From the NCBI RefSeq assembly GCF_022627575.1, contig NZ_JADEYQ010000020.1, positions 1 to 42,411 of the forward strand: a stretch of DNA of 42,411 nucleotides, read 5' to 3'. How positions within the stretch are numbered: position 1 is the stretch's first letter; each line of letters starts with the position of its first letter. Below, piece after piece: positions 42,318 through 42,411 of this stretch. Position numbers and translations under genes: made by a program. This DNA is from Sphingobacterium rhinopitheci. Lineage in GTDB: Bacteria > Bacteroidota > Bacteroidia > Sphingobacteriales > Sphingobacteriaceae. The notes below the pieces were generated by a model, which worked only from the letters and a program-made list of their open reading frames with translations, made no database searches and was not told where the DNA came from.

Positions 42318-42411
42318 ATTTTGAAAGGGTTTCAAAAGGAAGAAACTTTTAATATAAGTTTATTTTCTGATTTTATCTTTAGTAGAGTCAATCTTACTTA
42401 TACGTTTCTGC
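42318..42411. other. Right flank of the second IS
   Basis: 94 bp of AT-rich DNA to the window end. It does not encode the missing HTH N-terminus of the truncated XRE gene on the minus strand. A short plus frame (NFERVSKGRNF then stop) could be the tail of another truncated gene; too short to decide. Confidence 0.4.

Overview
The window looks like an AT-rich member of the Bacteroidota, most likely a Sphingobacterium/Pedobacter-type genome. This rests on a SusC/SusD pair, a DUF6520-type small secreted protein, an RteC-type regulator, and a transfer region of the CTnDOT-like (Bacteroidetes TraA-TraN) kind. No rRNA or tRNA was seen.

Layout. (1) 1-1178, minus strand: a GHKL-type ATPase cut by the window edge, preceded by a small XRE-like regulator that has perfect palindromes in front of it. 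(2) 1179-2087: gene-poor, with a compact multi-stem inverted-repeat structure at 1382-1482. (3) 2088-10603: a two-armed module. The plus arm encodes a TlpA-like thioredoxin protein, a SusC-like TonB-dependent channel and a SusD-like lipoprotein. The minus arm, read from 10603 down to 8372, encodes an unknown 128-aa protein, a Crp/Fnr-type regulator, a MauE/DoxX-like redox membrane protein and a small exported DUF6520-like protein with two cysteines. The arms converge on a bidirectional terminator at 8334-8363. (4) 10885-15541: probable regulatory end of a conjugative transposon: membrane LytTR-like protein, excisionase-type HTH, RteC, a GIY-YIG nuclease remnant, a RadC/JAB protein and long intergenic regions full of dyads. 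(5) 15542-18848: primase-like toprim protein, a 410-bp array of GCTAA/TTAGC motifs that includes a 56-bp tandem repeat, then MobC-like and relaxase genes; the oriT is probably here. (6) 18874-34809: a tightly packed transfer operon: ParA, RHH-like protein, two DUF4134 (TraE), DUF4133 (TraF), TraG ATPase, three paralogous TraI-like secreted proteins, TraJ, TraK, TraL, TraM, TraN, VirD4-like coupling protein, M23 peptidase and DUF4099/DUF3945 protein. (7) 34922-42411: accessory and decaying DNA: small element proteins, a broken hipBA pair, a metallophosphoesterase cut by a first IS3-like element, a glycine-zipper protein that has lost its start, a membrane protein, a truncated XRE regulator and a second intact IS3 element.

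How it works together. The relaxase, MobC-like protein, primase and coupling protein would process and deliver the element's DNA through the TraE-TraN type IV channel. The RteC, HTH and LytTR-like genes probably control excision and transfer. No integrase is present, so at least one end of the element lies outside the window. The SusCD-TlpA-DUF6520-MauE-Crp module is the best candidate for a poorly described system: a SusCD pair linked to envelope thiol redox proteins and a small two-cysteine secreted protein. It could be cargo of the element or neighbouring chromosome; the sequence alone does not decide this.
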